From CAMCYM01 sp964405405 (GTDB taxonomy: Bacteria; Bacteroidota; Bacteroidia; Flavobacteriales_D; Sanyastnellaceae): 64,000 nucleotides of DNA. Shown piece by piece: positions 53,211 through 61,252 of this stretch (the stretch's first letter is position 1; each line of letters starts with the position of its first letter). Below the pieces are notes generated by a model that did not search any database, was not told where the DNA came from, and saw only the letters and a program-made list of their open reading frames with translations. The position numbers and the translations under genes are program-made. The stretch spans positions 1 through 64,000 of the forward strand of contig CAYONT010000008.1 of assembly GCA_964405405.1 (NCBI GenBank). Direction: 5' to 3'.

Positions 53211-54095
53211 ATGAATGGGATGGAACAGCGAGGCACCCCCCTTGGGCCCGGCATCGGGTCGGAGAGACCGATGTCGGATGCGGGCGGAACCGAGGGGGTG
53301 GGGCGGTTTGGGGACCTGGAGTCGCAAGGGGTGGCGCAGTTGGTGGACTGGATGCACGAGCTCGACCGGGAGGTCCTGGAGGCGGTGGACCGCGCTCGAC
53401 CTGCGGTCACGGCGTTCCTCGAGGTGCTGGAGGGGCGGATGCGGGCCGGCGGGCGGCTCTTTTACATCGGGGCGGGGACGAGTGGTCGGCTGGGAGTGCT
53501 GGATGCCAGTGAGTGCCCGCCGACATTCGGTGTGCCCGCCGGCCGGGTGGTGGGGCTGATCGCCGGGGGAGATGGCGCCCTTCGGCAGGCCGTCGAGGGA
53601 GCTGAGGACGACGAAGCGGGCGCCTGGCGGGACCTCGCGCCCCACCACCCGGACCCCGCCCTGGACACCCTCGTCGGCATCGCCGCCTCGGGGCGCACCC
53701 CCTACGTCCTGGGCGGGGTCCGCACCGCCCGCGCCGCCGGCCTGCTGACCGCGTGCGTCACCTGCAACGCCGGTTCCCCGCTGGCCGCCGCCGTGGACCA
53801 CCCCATTGAAGCCGTCACCGGTCCCGAGTTCGTCACCGGATCCACCCGTCTGAAGGCTGGCACCGCCACCAAGCTCATCCTGAACACCCTGACCACCGTC
53901 ACCTTTATCCGACTCGGCCACGTTCGCGGCTCCCGGATGGTGGACATGCAGCCCTCCAACGCGAAGCTCATTGAACGCGGCGTCGGGATGATCCAAGCCT
54001 TCACAGGAACTGACGAAGCCACCGCACGAAAATTGCTGGCAAGTGCTGGAAGTGTGCGGGCGGCATGTGAACTTTGGGAAAGCGGTTTGGCCTGA
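53211..54095 (+). CDS. murQ: N-acetylmuramic acid 6-phosphate etherase
   Basis: MurQ cleaves the lactyl ether of MurNAc-6-phosphate to GlcNAc-6-phosphate during cell-wall recycling. The 294-residue product has SIS-domain features: GGRLFYIGAGTSGRLGVLDASECPPTFG, VGIAASGRTPYVLGG, and GPEFVTGSTRLKAGTATKLILN, followed by a helical tail. The start is the ATG at 53211, four bases after a TATCTTCC promoter-like box; other in-frame ATGs lie just downstream. The stop codon is part of a RTTTGGCCT word (SGLA-stop). No kinase or transporter for MurNAc is adjacent. Confidence 0.93.
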   Translation: MNGMEQRGTPLGPGIGSERPMSDAGGTEGVGRFGDLESQGVAQLVDWMHELDREVLEAVDRARPAVTAFLEVLEGRMRAGGRLFYIGAGTSGRLGVLDASECPPTFGVPAGRVVGLIAGGDGALRQAVEGAEDDEAGAWRDLAPHHPDPALDTLVGIAASGRTPYVLGGVRTARAAGLLTACVTCNAGSPLAAAVDHPIEAVTGPEFVTGSTRLKAGTATKLILNTLTTVTFIRLGHVRGSRMVDMQPSNAKLIERGVGMIQAFTGTDEATARKLLASAGSVRAACELWESGLA

Positions 54096-54107
54096 AAAAC
54101 ACGTGCG

Positions 54108-54683
54108 ATGCATACCCTGGAGCCCTATTACGCCTGGCGCAACCACTACATTGCCAGCGAGGACGAGAAGAGCCCCTTCTACGGCCGAACCTACAGTGAA
54201 TTCGAGTATTCCAACCGGATTTACGACCACTACATCCACCCGCAATGGGACACGATGGGGTCGCCGACGCTGTGCCTGAAGATCCTGTTTGTGGACTACG
54301 AAGACGGTTACGCCATCCTCGAATTGATCGGTGAATGGAACGATTGCCTGCACAACGACATCATGACCCTGAAGCGCGAAGTCATTGACCTGCTCGTCGC
54401 AGAAAGCGTGGTGAAGTTTGTGCTCATTGGCGAGAATGTCCTCAATTTCCACCACAGCGACGACAGCTACTACGAGGAGTGGTTCGAGGATGTCTCTGAC
54501 CGGGACGGCTGGATCGCCCTGCTCAACTTCCGCGAGCATGTGCTTCAGGACATGCAGGCCGCCGACCTCGACCAGTTCTTTGTGTCGGGTGGGGAGATCA
54601 ATGAACTCGCTTGGCGGACGATGACACCCGCCCATTTCTACCAGCGCGTCTCGGACTATGTCACACGACGCATCGGCGCCTGA
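54108..54683 (+). CDS. Conserved hypothetical protein, 191 residues
   Basis: An acidic, aromatic-rich cytosolic protein starting MHTLEPYYAWRNHYIASEDEKSPFYGRTYSEFEYSN. It has no recognised domain, signal peptide or membrane segment. Its strongly conserved-looking Tyr/Trp/His content and single frame support a real gene. It follows murQ by 12 bp and overlaps the PH-domain gene by 26 bp, so it sits in a murQ-led operon. Function unknown. Confidence 0.75.
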   Translation: MHTLEPYYAWRNHYIASEDEKSPFYGRTYSEFEYSNRIYDHYIHPQWDTMGSPTLCLKILFVDYEDGYAILELIGEWNDCLHNDIMTLKREVIDLLVAESVVKFVLIGENVLNFHHSDDSYYEEWFEDVSDRDGWIALLNFREHVLQDMQAADLDQFFVSGGEINELAWRTMTPAHFYQRVSDYVTRRIGA

Positions 54684-55134
54684 AGGCAATCCCCCGGTTC
54701 GCCCGCAGGTGTTCCCTTCTGCCGTGAGCCGTTGGCTGCTGGGCTTTCTAGCGGTTTCGTTGGGTGTGCCGATGGGGCTGGCTTGGCGGGATGGGGTTTG
54801 GCCTGCATTTGCCCTCTTGGGCTCCACCGCCCTGGGTGTCGGATGGATGCTCTTCACCACCCGCTACATCTTCGCGCCTCCGCACCTCATCATCCGCAGC
54901 GGTTGGTTCCGGCTCACCCTCCGAACGGATGAAATCACCCAGGTCCGACCCAGCACCAGCTTGCTGAGTTCGCCGGCAGCGGGGTTTGATCGACTGGAAC
55001 TGCGCTATGGCCGACGCCAGTCCGTCTTGATTTCCCCCCGGGACAAGGCTGGGTTTCTGGAACGTTTGGCCCGAGAAAATCCGGGGGTTGCGTTGCCCGC
55101 GGCTGCGCGGCGAGAGATAGGAGATGGGAGATAG
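54658..55134 (+). CDS. Bacterial PH-domain membrane protein
   Basis: A 158-residue protein with two membrane segments (VSRWLLGFLAVSLGVPMGLAW and AFALLGSTALGVGWMLF) followed by a bacterial PH-like domain of the DUF1200/bPH type (YIFAPPHLIIRSGWFRLTLRTDEITQVRPS, LELRYGRRQSVLISP). Its role is unknown. Its end (AAARREIGDGR and stop) is encoded by the first unit of a repeat array, so the natural C-terminus was probably shorter. It overlaps the previous gene by 26 bp. Confidence 0.82.
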   Translation: MSHDASAPEGNPPVRPQVFPSAVSRWLLGFLAVSLGVPMGLAWRDGVWPAFALLGSTALGVGWMLFTTRYIFAPPHLIIRSGWFRLTLRTDEITQVRPSTSLLSSPAAGFDRLELRYGRRQSVLISPRDKAGFLERLARENPGVALPAAARREIGDGR

Positions 55135-55479
55135 CGCGGCTGCGTCGCGGGAGATAGGAGATGGGAGATAGCGCGGCTGCGCCGCGAGAGATAGGAGATG
55201 GCGCGGCGGGGCCGCGTTTGAGTTGGGAGATATCGCCGTTGGCGCGGCGAGAGATGGCGCGGCGGGGCNNNNNNNNNNNNNNNNNNNNNNNNNNNNNNNN
55301 NNNNNNNNNNNNNNNNNNNNNNNNNNNNNNNNNNNNNNNNNNNNNNNNNNNNNNNNNNNNNNNNNNNNGCGTTTGAGTTGGGAGATATCGCCGTTGGCGC
55401 GGCGAGAGATGGCGCGGCGGGGCTGCGGGTCAGGGGGCGCGGCGGGGCCGCGGGTCAGGGGGCGCGGCGGGGCCGCGGG
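55093..55479. repeat. Hairpin repeat array between convergent genes (345 bp without a gene)
   Basis: Units containing GCGCGGCTGCGCCGCG followed by GAGATAGGAGATGGGAGATA repeat about three times from 55093. Shorter GCGCGGCGGGGCCGCG units with GGTCAGGG follow up to 55480. They are GCGGC/GCCGC hairpins with the reverse of the TCCTATCTC linker found at 1-139 and 5608-5659. The region lies between a plus-strand stop (55134) and a minus-strand stop (55480), and repeat bases encode the ends of both neighbours. It contains a false N gap. No other gene is seen. Confidence 0.85.
55214..55423. other. False scaffold gap: 100 N between two copies of the same 55 bp
   Basis: Bases 55214-55268 are repeated exactly at 55369-55423 with 100 N between, as at 17380-17589. 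Because the surrounding DNA is itself repetitive, a real tandem copy cannot be excluded, but the identical overlap length of 55 points to an unmerged k-mer overlap. Confidence 0.85.
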
Positions 55480-56631
55480 TCAGGGGGCGGGGGACTGGAG
55501 GAGAAGGGAGAGGACGTGTCGGTCGATGGGGAACGAGAGGTCGTCGGGTTGGAGGTCGGCGAGGGAGCGCCAATGGAAGAACTGGGGAGAACCATCGGCC
55601 GCCGGGGTTCCTTCGGCGGGCGGGGGGGAAAGCAAGGTGACGCGGTAATAGATGGAGACGATTTGGTCTGTGGGATGGAAAGCGCTGCGCTGGAAGAACC
55701 CGGTGGTGTAAAAATGGGCCGTTTGGGCAAACTGGGTCGCAGCGCCGAGTTCTTCCTGGAATTCACGCAGGAGGGCGTCCTCGATGCCTTCGCCCGGCTG
55801 GACCCCGCCGCCGGGGAGTTTGGCATGCCACTGGCCGTGGATGCGTTCGCGGGCGATGAGGAGGTGGTGGTCTTGGATGACGAGGCCGTAAACGCGGAGG
55901 TTGAAGCGATCGAGTGGGGTTTTGCGGGCGGCGAGCATTTCGCGCTTGCCGGGAGGTCCGGGAAGGCGCTCGGTGGCGAAACCGGCGGCGCGCAGGGCCC
56001 TTCGGACGTCGCCCTTGGCACAGTAGGTCACCAAGAGGCCATGCCAGCGGAGGGCCCGGTAGAGGGGGGCGAAAACGTCGGGGGTCCAGAGTTCGGGTTG
56101 GGTCTCGGGGGCAAAGGCGTCGTACAGGATGAGGTCGAGGGAGGCGTCGGGGGCGGACCAATGCCGAACATCGCGGTGTTCCCAGCAGAATTTAAAGTGG
56201 GGACCCGGGGACCAAAGGGTGTCCGGGGGCAGCGACATCATGGCCCGGTAGGTGGGGGCGCCGAGTCCGGTGGCCGTGCCGTAGTCGAGTGCTTGGGTTG
56301 CTTCCAAGGGCAGTGGGTCGGTTTCCAGGGCCCGGTAGCGGACCTGCCACCCCTCGGCGAGGGCGCGCTGTTGGATGCAGGCGGCATTGAGGCCGGTGCC
56401 CCAGCCCACTTCGAGTGTGTCGCAGGGGCGGGCCGGTTGGGCGCGTTCACGGGCGGCCTCGTGCCAAGCGACCAAACCGTGGTCGACGAACACGTGGCGG
56501 GCCTCGGTCAGGGCGCCATGGATGCTGTGGTAGGTCGCGCCGTGCCGAGCGGAGCGGAGGGTCCAGCTGCCGTCCCGGGTGGGTTCGGGCTGGAGTGCAG
56601 GCGGGTTCGGGGGAGGGCCGGGAGAGTCCAT
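55480..56631 (-). CDS. MnmD-like tRNA methyltransferase fused to a Nudix hydrolase
   Basis: A 383-residue protein with two enzymes. Residues 1-240 match the MnmD/DUF752 family, which methylates nm5s2U34 in tRNA: ARHVFVDHGLVAWHEAA, the SAM motif LEVGWGTGLNAACIQ, DLILYDAFAPETQPELWTPDVF, and AAGFATERLPGPPGKREML. Residues 250-383 are a Nudix domain (FNLRVYGLVIQDHHLLIA) with the full Nudix box GGGVQPGEGIEDALLREFQEELG-type spacing. One uninterrupted frame covers both. The ATG at 56631 is the MnmD start. The stop codon lies in repeat DNA. It follows the TIGR02757 gene by 20 bp. Confidence 0.87.
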   Translation of the reverse strand: MDSPGPPPNPPALQPEPTRDGSWTLRSARHGATYHSIHGALTEARHVFVDHGLVAWHEAARERAQPARPCDTLEVGWGTGLNAACIQQRALAEGWQVRYRALETDPLPLEATQALDYGTATGLGAPTYRAMMSLPPDTLWSPGPHFKFCWEHRDVRHWSAPDASLDLILYDAFAPETQPELWTPDVFAPLYRALRWHGLLVTYCAKGDVRRALRAAGFATERLPGPPGKREMLAARKTPLDRFNLRVYGLVIQDHHLLIARERIHGQWHAKLPGGGVQPGEGIEDALLREFQEELGAATQFAQTAHFYTTGFFQRSAFHPTDQIVSIYYRVTLLSPPPAEGTPAADGSPQFFHWRSLADLQPDDLSFPIDRHVLSLLLQSPAP

Positions 56632-56651
56632 GGTCGTCGGGTTCCGGGAAG

Positions 56652-57488
56652 TTACAGGGAACGATTCTCTAGGCCAAACCCCTCCAAAGCGCCCAGCCCA
56701 AAAAGCGCGAAGTCCAACCCCACAGGGTCCACGGGATCCACACGGCGCAGGGCCGCAGTGAGCTCTTCCACGGCCCGCCAGTCGTCTTGGCGTCGGGAGA
56801 GCAGGCCCAGCTGACGGCTTACGTTGCCCGTGTGGACATCGAGGGGGATCATGAGCTGGGCCGAGGAAACCTGGGTCCACAGGCCCAGATCGACGCCGCG
56901 GGCCGGCGACCGAACCATCCAGCGGAGGAACATGTTGAGCCGTTTGGCCGCCGAGCCGCGGCGGGGGTCGGCGACGTGCTTCCGGGCGCGGCCTGGGGGG
57001 GTGTCCCGGAAGAGCTGGTCGTGCAGGTGGCCCCAGGCCGCTTGGAGGGCGGGACCGGGGTCGGCCGCGGGCGGCCAGCCGGCGAGAAAGGCGGCCTCCA
57101 AACTCCCCCACTCCCGCAACAGCCGCTGGAGCCCGTGGCCCAGGGCGACGGCGTCGTCCGCCGACATCGTCCGGTGGCACCAACCGGCCATCGCCCGCTC
57201 CAACTCCCCAGGCGCTGCGCCTGTGAGAAAGGCGTGCGGCGCGCCGTCCAGCCGGTCCATCCAGGACCATGCGCTCCGCAGGATGGACTTTCGGTTGCCC
57301 CACGCGATGAGTGCGGTCAGGAACCCTGCGAGCTCCTGGTCCCGGACATCCCGAAAATGGTGGGGCACAGCCACCGGGTCATCCGGTATGAAATCCCGCG
57401 ACTCGTAACGCAGGGCCTTCTCGCGCAAAAAATCCGCCCACCGGTCCGCGGCAGCCTCGGTGGGTGAAATCGGAAGTTGCGGCGCCAT
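56652..57488 (-). CDS. TIGR02757 family protein
   Basis: A 278-residue protein of the TIGR02757 family, common in Bacteroidota and of unknown function, possibly related to DNA glycosylases. Recognisable parts are FIPDDPVAVPHHFRDVRDQELAGFLTALIAWGNRKSIL, KRLNMFLRWMVRSPARGVDLGLW, and LMIPLDVHTGNVSRQLGLL. The last residues (FGLENRSL) overlie an AGGCCAAAC word. The ATG at 57488 gives the family start. It is divergent from the BatA gene. Confidence 0.85.
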   Translation of the reverse strand: MAPQLPISPTEAAADRWADFLREKALRYESRDFIPDDPVAVPHHFRDVRDQELAGFLTALIAWGNRKSILRSAWSWMDRLDGAPHAFLTGAAPGELERAMAGWCHRTMSADDAVALGHGLQRLLREWGSLEAAFLAGWPPAADPGPALQAAWGHLHDQLFRDTPPGRARKHVADPRRGSAAKRLNMFLRWMVRSPARGVDLGLWTQVSSAQLMIPLDVHTGNVSRQLGLLSRRQDDWRAVEELTAALRRVDPVDPVGLDFALFGLGALEGFGLENRSL

Positions 57489-57505
57489 GGGGGCAAAATT
57501 GAGCC

Positions 57506-57513
57506 TAAATTTG
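57506..57513 (+). promoter_or_regulatory. -7 promoter box (TAAATTTG) for the BatA gene
   Basis: TAAATTTG matches TAnnTTTG and ends six bases before the ATG at 57520. It overlaps a RTTTGGCCT word (57510-57517), the only copy of that word seen inside a promoter box. Confidence 0.5.
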
Positions 57514-57519
57514 GCCTGA

Positions 57520-59628
57520 ATGGAATTCGTGCATCCGGAAATACTGTGGGGCCTGACCGCGCTGGTCATCCCCATCCTCGTGCACCTGCTGCAATTCCGG
57601 CGTTTCCGGCGCGTGGTGTTCCCCCATGTCGCCTTCCTGCAATCGGTCCAACGGGAGGCTCGGGCCACCCAACGGCTGCGGCACCTGTTGGTGTTGCTGA
57701 CCCGGCTCATCGCCTTAGCGGCCTTGGTGCTGGCGTTTGCCCAGCCGTATACCCCCCCGCCCAAGAACGCGGAGGACGCTGGGAACGCGGACCAGCGCGG
57801 CCTGGCGGTGGGCATTTACATCGACAACAGCTTTTCGATGGAGGCCATCGGGGAGGAAGGCCAATTGCTACAATCCGCCCTGGAACGCGCACGTCAGGTC
57901 ATCGAGCGGCACGCAGAAACGGATCGGTTCGTGGTGCTCACGCACGCCTTTTCGGGGCGTGACCAGCAGTTGTTGACCCGGGCCCAGGCACTGGAACGTT
58001 TGGGTTCCATCCAACCGACGCCGGAGGTTCGGCTGCTTCCGGAGGTACTGGCGCGGATGGAGAACCTGCTCTTGCGGGAGCCGGAGCGGAAACGGGTGGT
58101 GTACTGCTTCACGGATCTGCAGCGCAATACGCATGTGCTGGAGGCGCCTCCTGCGGACGGCATCGGAGGCTGGCCGCTTGTGTTCGTGCCAGGTGTGTCT
58201 CAGGGGGGAGCAAACATGTGGGTGGATTCGGTGTACTTCGAAGCGCCGTTGCAGTTGGCTGGCCGCCCGGCGGCGCTGCATGTGCGGATCGGTCACACAG
58301 CCACCGAGCGGGTGGATGGGCTGCCGTTGCAGTTGTTTGTCGATGGGCGGCGGGTGGCGTTGGGTGCCTTTGATCTGGTGCCGGACGCGGTTACGGACAC
58401 GGTGCTGCAGTTCACACACGGCGCACCAGGGTTTGCGGCTGCAACGGTGTCGTTGGAGGATGCGCCCATTCGGTTTGACGACGCGTATGCTTGGGGGTAC
58501 GAGGTCACGGACCGGGTGCGCATCTTGCTGGTGGAGCCGACGGGAAATCCGGTCGATGGCGGGCAGCGGGAGGTAGCACGGGCGTTGCGCCGGGTGTTTG
58601 AGGTGGGGGGCGAGGGATTTGATGTGGCATCGGTCGGGGCATTGGATTGGGAGGCGTTGGTAGACCGGGATCTGGTGGTGGTGCACGGCGTGAAGTCGCC
58701 CAGCTCCGGTTTGGGGGTTGCGTTGCGCAACTTCGCGGAGCAGGGAGGTACGGTGTTGTACCTGCCGGTTGTGGACGAGGACCCTGCCTTGGCGGCAGCG
58801 TTCCGGACGGCGTTGGGCTGGGGGGGCGCTGGGGCAGAGTGGCTCGAGGGGGAGGATCGGTGGGCCACGTTGCGCACGGAACATCCCTTGTACCGCGATG
58901 TGTTCGAAGCGGCTCCCGACCAAGCGGACTTGCCCACGTTGTTTCAGGTTCTGCGGCGGGAGCCAGGACCGCAAGAGGAGGTGATCGCCACCACTGAGCG
59001 TGGGGTACCGTTGCTGAGCCGCCTTCCCGTGGGCTCGGGTGCCGCATACATCTTCGCTGCTTCTCTGCTTCCGGAGCACGCAAATTTCATCCGCCACGCC
59101 TTATTTGTGCCCACGCTGTTGCGCATGGCGGAGCAAGCGCGAACCACACCGGTCTACGCGGGAATCATCGGGGTGACTGCGGATTGGGCCATTCCGGGAG
59201 CACCCGCTTCCCCCGATGCCACCATCCGGATGGTTCCTGCCGACACCTCACAAGCCACCCTGCTCCCAGAGGTTCGCAACTTACCGGGCAGGCTCCTGCT
59301 GGGCATGGGGGGCCACCCACCTGCACAAGGGCACTACACGGTACTTTCGGGCACCGACACCCTGGCGGTCCTGGGCATGAACAACAACCGGCTCGAATCG
59401 GATGCCCGGACCCACTCCATTCCCGAGTGGGAAGCCCTGCTCCAAGCCCAAGGCTGGGACCAAGCTGTCATCTGGGAAACGGACGCCCAAACCATCGCCG
59501 CCCGGGTGGCCCAACTGGAGAAGGGCACGCCCTGGTGGAAGGGTCTCCTTTGGCTGGCCCTTGCCGCGCTCCTCACCGAAACCTTGCTTCTCTCCCGATG
59601 GAAAAGGCCCTCCTCCTCCGAGGCGTAA
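57520..59628 (+). CDS. BatA-domain membrane protein with VWA domain
   Basis: A 702-residue inner-membrane protein. The N-terminal BatA domain has two membrane helices (VHPEILWGLTALVIPILVHLLQF and LLVLLTRLIALAALVLAFAQP). A VWA-like domain begins near residue 95 with the metal-site motif DNSFSM. A long periplasmic region follows, with a second Rossmann-like part (RILLVEPTGNPVDGG), and a final helix (WWKGLLWLALAALLTETLLL). Such proteins are part of Bacteroides aerotolerance-like and Bat gene sets; function is poorly known. The dihydroorotase-like gene starts inside its last 31 bases. Confidence 0.88.
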   Translation: MEFVHPEILWGLTALVIPILVHLLQFRRFRRVVFPHVAFLQSVQREARATQRLRHLLVLLTRLIALAALVLAFAQPYTPPPKNAEDAGNADQRGLAVGIYIDNSFSMEAIGEEGQLLQSALERARQVIERHAETDRFVVLTHAFSGRDQQLLTRAQALERLGSIQPTPEVRLLPEVLARMENLLLREPERKRVVYCFTDLQRNTHVLEAPPADGIGGWPLVFVPGVSQGGANMWVDSVYFEAPLQLAGRPAALHVRIGHTATERVDGLPLQLFVDGRRVALGAFDLVPDAVTDTVLQFTHGAPGFAAATVSLEDAPIRFDDAYAWGYEVTDRVRILLVEPTGNPVDGGQREVARALRRVFEVGGEGFDVASVGALDWEALVDRDLVVVHGVKSPSSGLGVALRNFAEQGGTVLYLPVVDEDPALAAAFRTALGWGGAGAEWLEGEDRWATLRTEHPLYRDVFEAAPDQADLPTLFQVLRREPGPQEEVIATTERGVPLLSRLPVGSGAAYIFAASLLPEHANFIRHALFVPTLLRMAEQARTTPVYAGIIGVTADWAIPGAPASPDATIRMVPADTSQATLLPEVRNLPGRLLLGMGGHPPAQGHYTVLSGTDTLAVLGMNNNRLESDARTHSIPEWEALLQAQGWDQAVIWETDAQTIAARVAQLEKGTPWWKGLLWLALAALLTETLLLSRWKRPSSSEA

Positions 59629-60884
59629 CGGTCATCGACCCCGCCAGCCCAGCCCATGGCACCACCCTCGACATCCGTTGCGCCGGAGGCCGCATCGAGG
59701 CCATGGCACCCCAACTCCCCGACGCGGGCGCCGAAGTCTGGGATGTCCCCGGCAGCTTCGCCTCCCCAGGATGGGTCGACGGCCAAGCCCACTTCCGGGA
59801 CCCAGGTCACGAAACGATGGAAGGACTGGAATCTGGCCTTGATGCCGCCACCGCCGGCGGTTTCAGCGACGTGGTGCTCCTGCCATCGACCACGCCACCA
59901 CTCGCCCACAAGAGCGACCTCGTCTACCTGCAGCGCCGGGCGGATGGGCACGTGACCCGGGTCCACCCCATGGGCCTCCTGTCCCAAGACCGGGCGGGCG
60001 AACGAATGGCCGACAGCTTCGAATTGGCAGAAGCCGGTGCCGTGGCCTTCTTCGATGACGCCCCCACCCGCCGCCCGGAAATGCTGCGGCGCGGACTCGA
60101 GTACACCGCGGATTTGGGCCGACCCGTGATTTCCCAGCCCGTCGAGGGCGACCTAAACTCCGGTGCCCAAATGCACGAGGGCGTGACCAGTACCCAAATG
60201 GGCGTCATGGGCACACCGGCTGTGGCCGAATCGATGCGGATGCAACGGGACCTGGACGTGCTACGCTATGCCGGCGGTCGCTTGCACTTCTCGCTCATTA
60301 CCACCCGCCGGGGAGTCGAGATCCTGCGGGCTGCGAAGGAGGAAGGGTTGGCTGTGACTGGATTTACCTCCGCCTACCACTTGTGGTTCTGTGATGCCGA
60401 CCTGCTCGGCTTTGACGGGCTTTTGAAGGTTTGGCCTCCCTTCCGGTCCGAAGATGACCGCGATGCACTCCGGGCTGCTGTCCTCGATGGCTCCTTGGAC
60501 GGCGTGGTGTCTGACCACCGCCCGCAGGACTTGGAACACCACGACACGCCCTTCGTCCAGTCACCCATGGGGATGGCAGGCAACGAAGCCGCGTTTGCGG
60601 TAGTGAACACCGCCTTGGCCCCCACAAACCAGCGGAATTTGGACCGGCTGACTGCCATCGTTCGGGCACTGACCTCAGGTCCCCGAAGGGTCTATGGACT
60701 CCCTGCTGCCTCCTTGCAAGTGGGATCTCCCGCGTGCCTGACCTGGTTTGAGACCCAATCTCCCTGGTTCGGATTTCGGAAAACCCGGGCAGCCAACCTC
60801 CCCGGTGCCGACCATGGGGCGGACCGTTGGAAAGGACAAGCTCTGGGCGTCGTCACCCCTTCCGGGTGGCAGCGCAACGGGTAA
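59598..60884 (+). CDS. Dihydroorotase-like amidohydrolase with altered metal site
   Basis: A 428-residue TIM-barrel protein of the class I dihydroorotase family. The usual DxHxHFREPG metal motif reads DGQAHFRDPG, so the first His is Gln. The HCE-type motif reads SQPVEGD, and the catalytic TDHAPH reads SDHRPQ. The enzyme may therefore be inactive, a structural partner, or act on another substrate. Other conserved parts are GGFSDVVLLPSTTPPLAHKS and MGMAGNEAAF. The start at 59598 overlaps the BatA gene by 31 bp, an association recurrent in Bacteroidota. Confidence 0.85.
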   Translation: MEKALLLRGVTVIDPASPAHGTTLDIRCAGGRIEAMAPQLPDAGAEVWDVPGSFASPGWVDGQAHFRDPGHETMEGLESGLDAATAGGFSDVVLLPSTTPPLAHKSDLVYLQRRADGHVTRVHPMGLLSQDRAGERMADSFELAEAGAVAFFDDAPTRRPEMLRRGLEYTADLGRPVISQPVEGDLNSGAQMHEGVTSTQMGVMGTPAVAESMRMQRDLDVLRYAGGRLHFSLITTRRGVEILRAAKEEGLAVTGFTSAYHLWFCDADLLGFDGLLKVWPPFRSEDDRDALRAAVLDGSLDGVVSDHRPQDLEHHDTPFVQSPMGMAGNEAAFAVVNTALAPTNQRNLDRLTAIVRALTSGPRRVYGLPAASLQVGSPACLTWFETQSPWFGFRKTRAANLPGADHGADRWKGQALGVVTPSGWQRNG

Positions 60885-60892
60885 AATGCCGG

Positions 60893-61219
60893 TTACGCCT
60901 CTCCCTGCGGACCGCTGAAAGTCAACGGCAGGGCCGGGTCCGATGAAGCACCTTGCACCTCCTGGATTGCGCCGTGCTGTCGCTCAAAGCGGCGGATGTT
61001 CTCCGTGAGCGCCTGCACCAACCGCTTCGCGTGCAGCGGAGCCAGAATCACCCGGCTGCGCACCTGCGCCTGCTGCATCCCCGGCATCATCTGGGCAAAA
61101 TCCACCACAAATTCCACGGGGCTGTGCGTGATGACCGCCATGTTCGCATAAACGCCTGAGGCCAAACCCTCCGGCAACTCAATGTTGAGTTTGCGGCGGT
61201 CGTTGTTTTCTTGTGACAT
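60893..61219 (-). CDS. DUF3467 protein
   Basis: A 108-residue cytosolic protein of the DUF3467 family: KLNIELPEGLASGVYANMAVITHSPVEFVVDFAQMMPGM followed by ILAPLHAKRLVQALTENIRRFE. Its role is unknown; it is frequent in Bacteroidota. It lies downstream of metK on the same strand with a 33-bp gap and is convergent with the dihydroorotase-like gene. Confidence 0.9.
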   Translation of the reverse strand: MSQENNDRRKLNIELPEGLASGVYANMAVITHSPVEFVVDFAQMMPGMQQAQVRSRVILAPLHAKRLVQALTENIRRFERQHGAIQEVQGASSDPALPLTFSGPQGEA

Positions 61220-61252
61220 GTTGCAATAAAAATCGTTTTACCACGCCCCGCT

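Noticed and set aside
55480..57303. Longer N-terminal extension of the MnmD-Nudix frame to 57303
   Set aside because: The extra part is antisense to the TIGR02757 gene's other frame and is Arg/Gly/Pro-rich without homology; the MnmD family start is at 56631.
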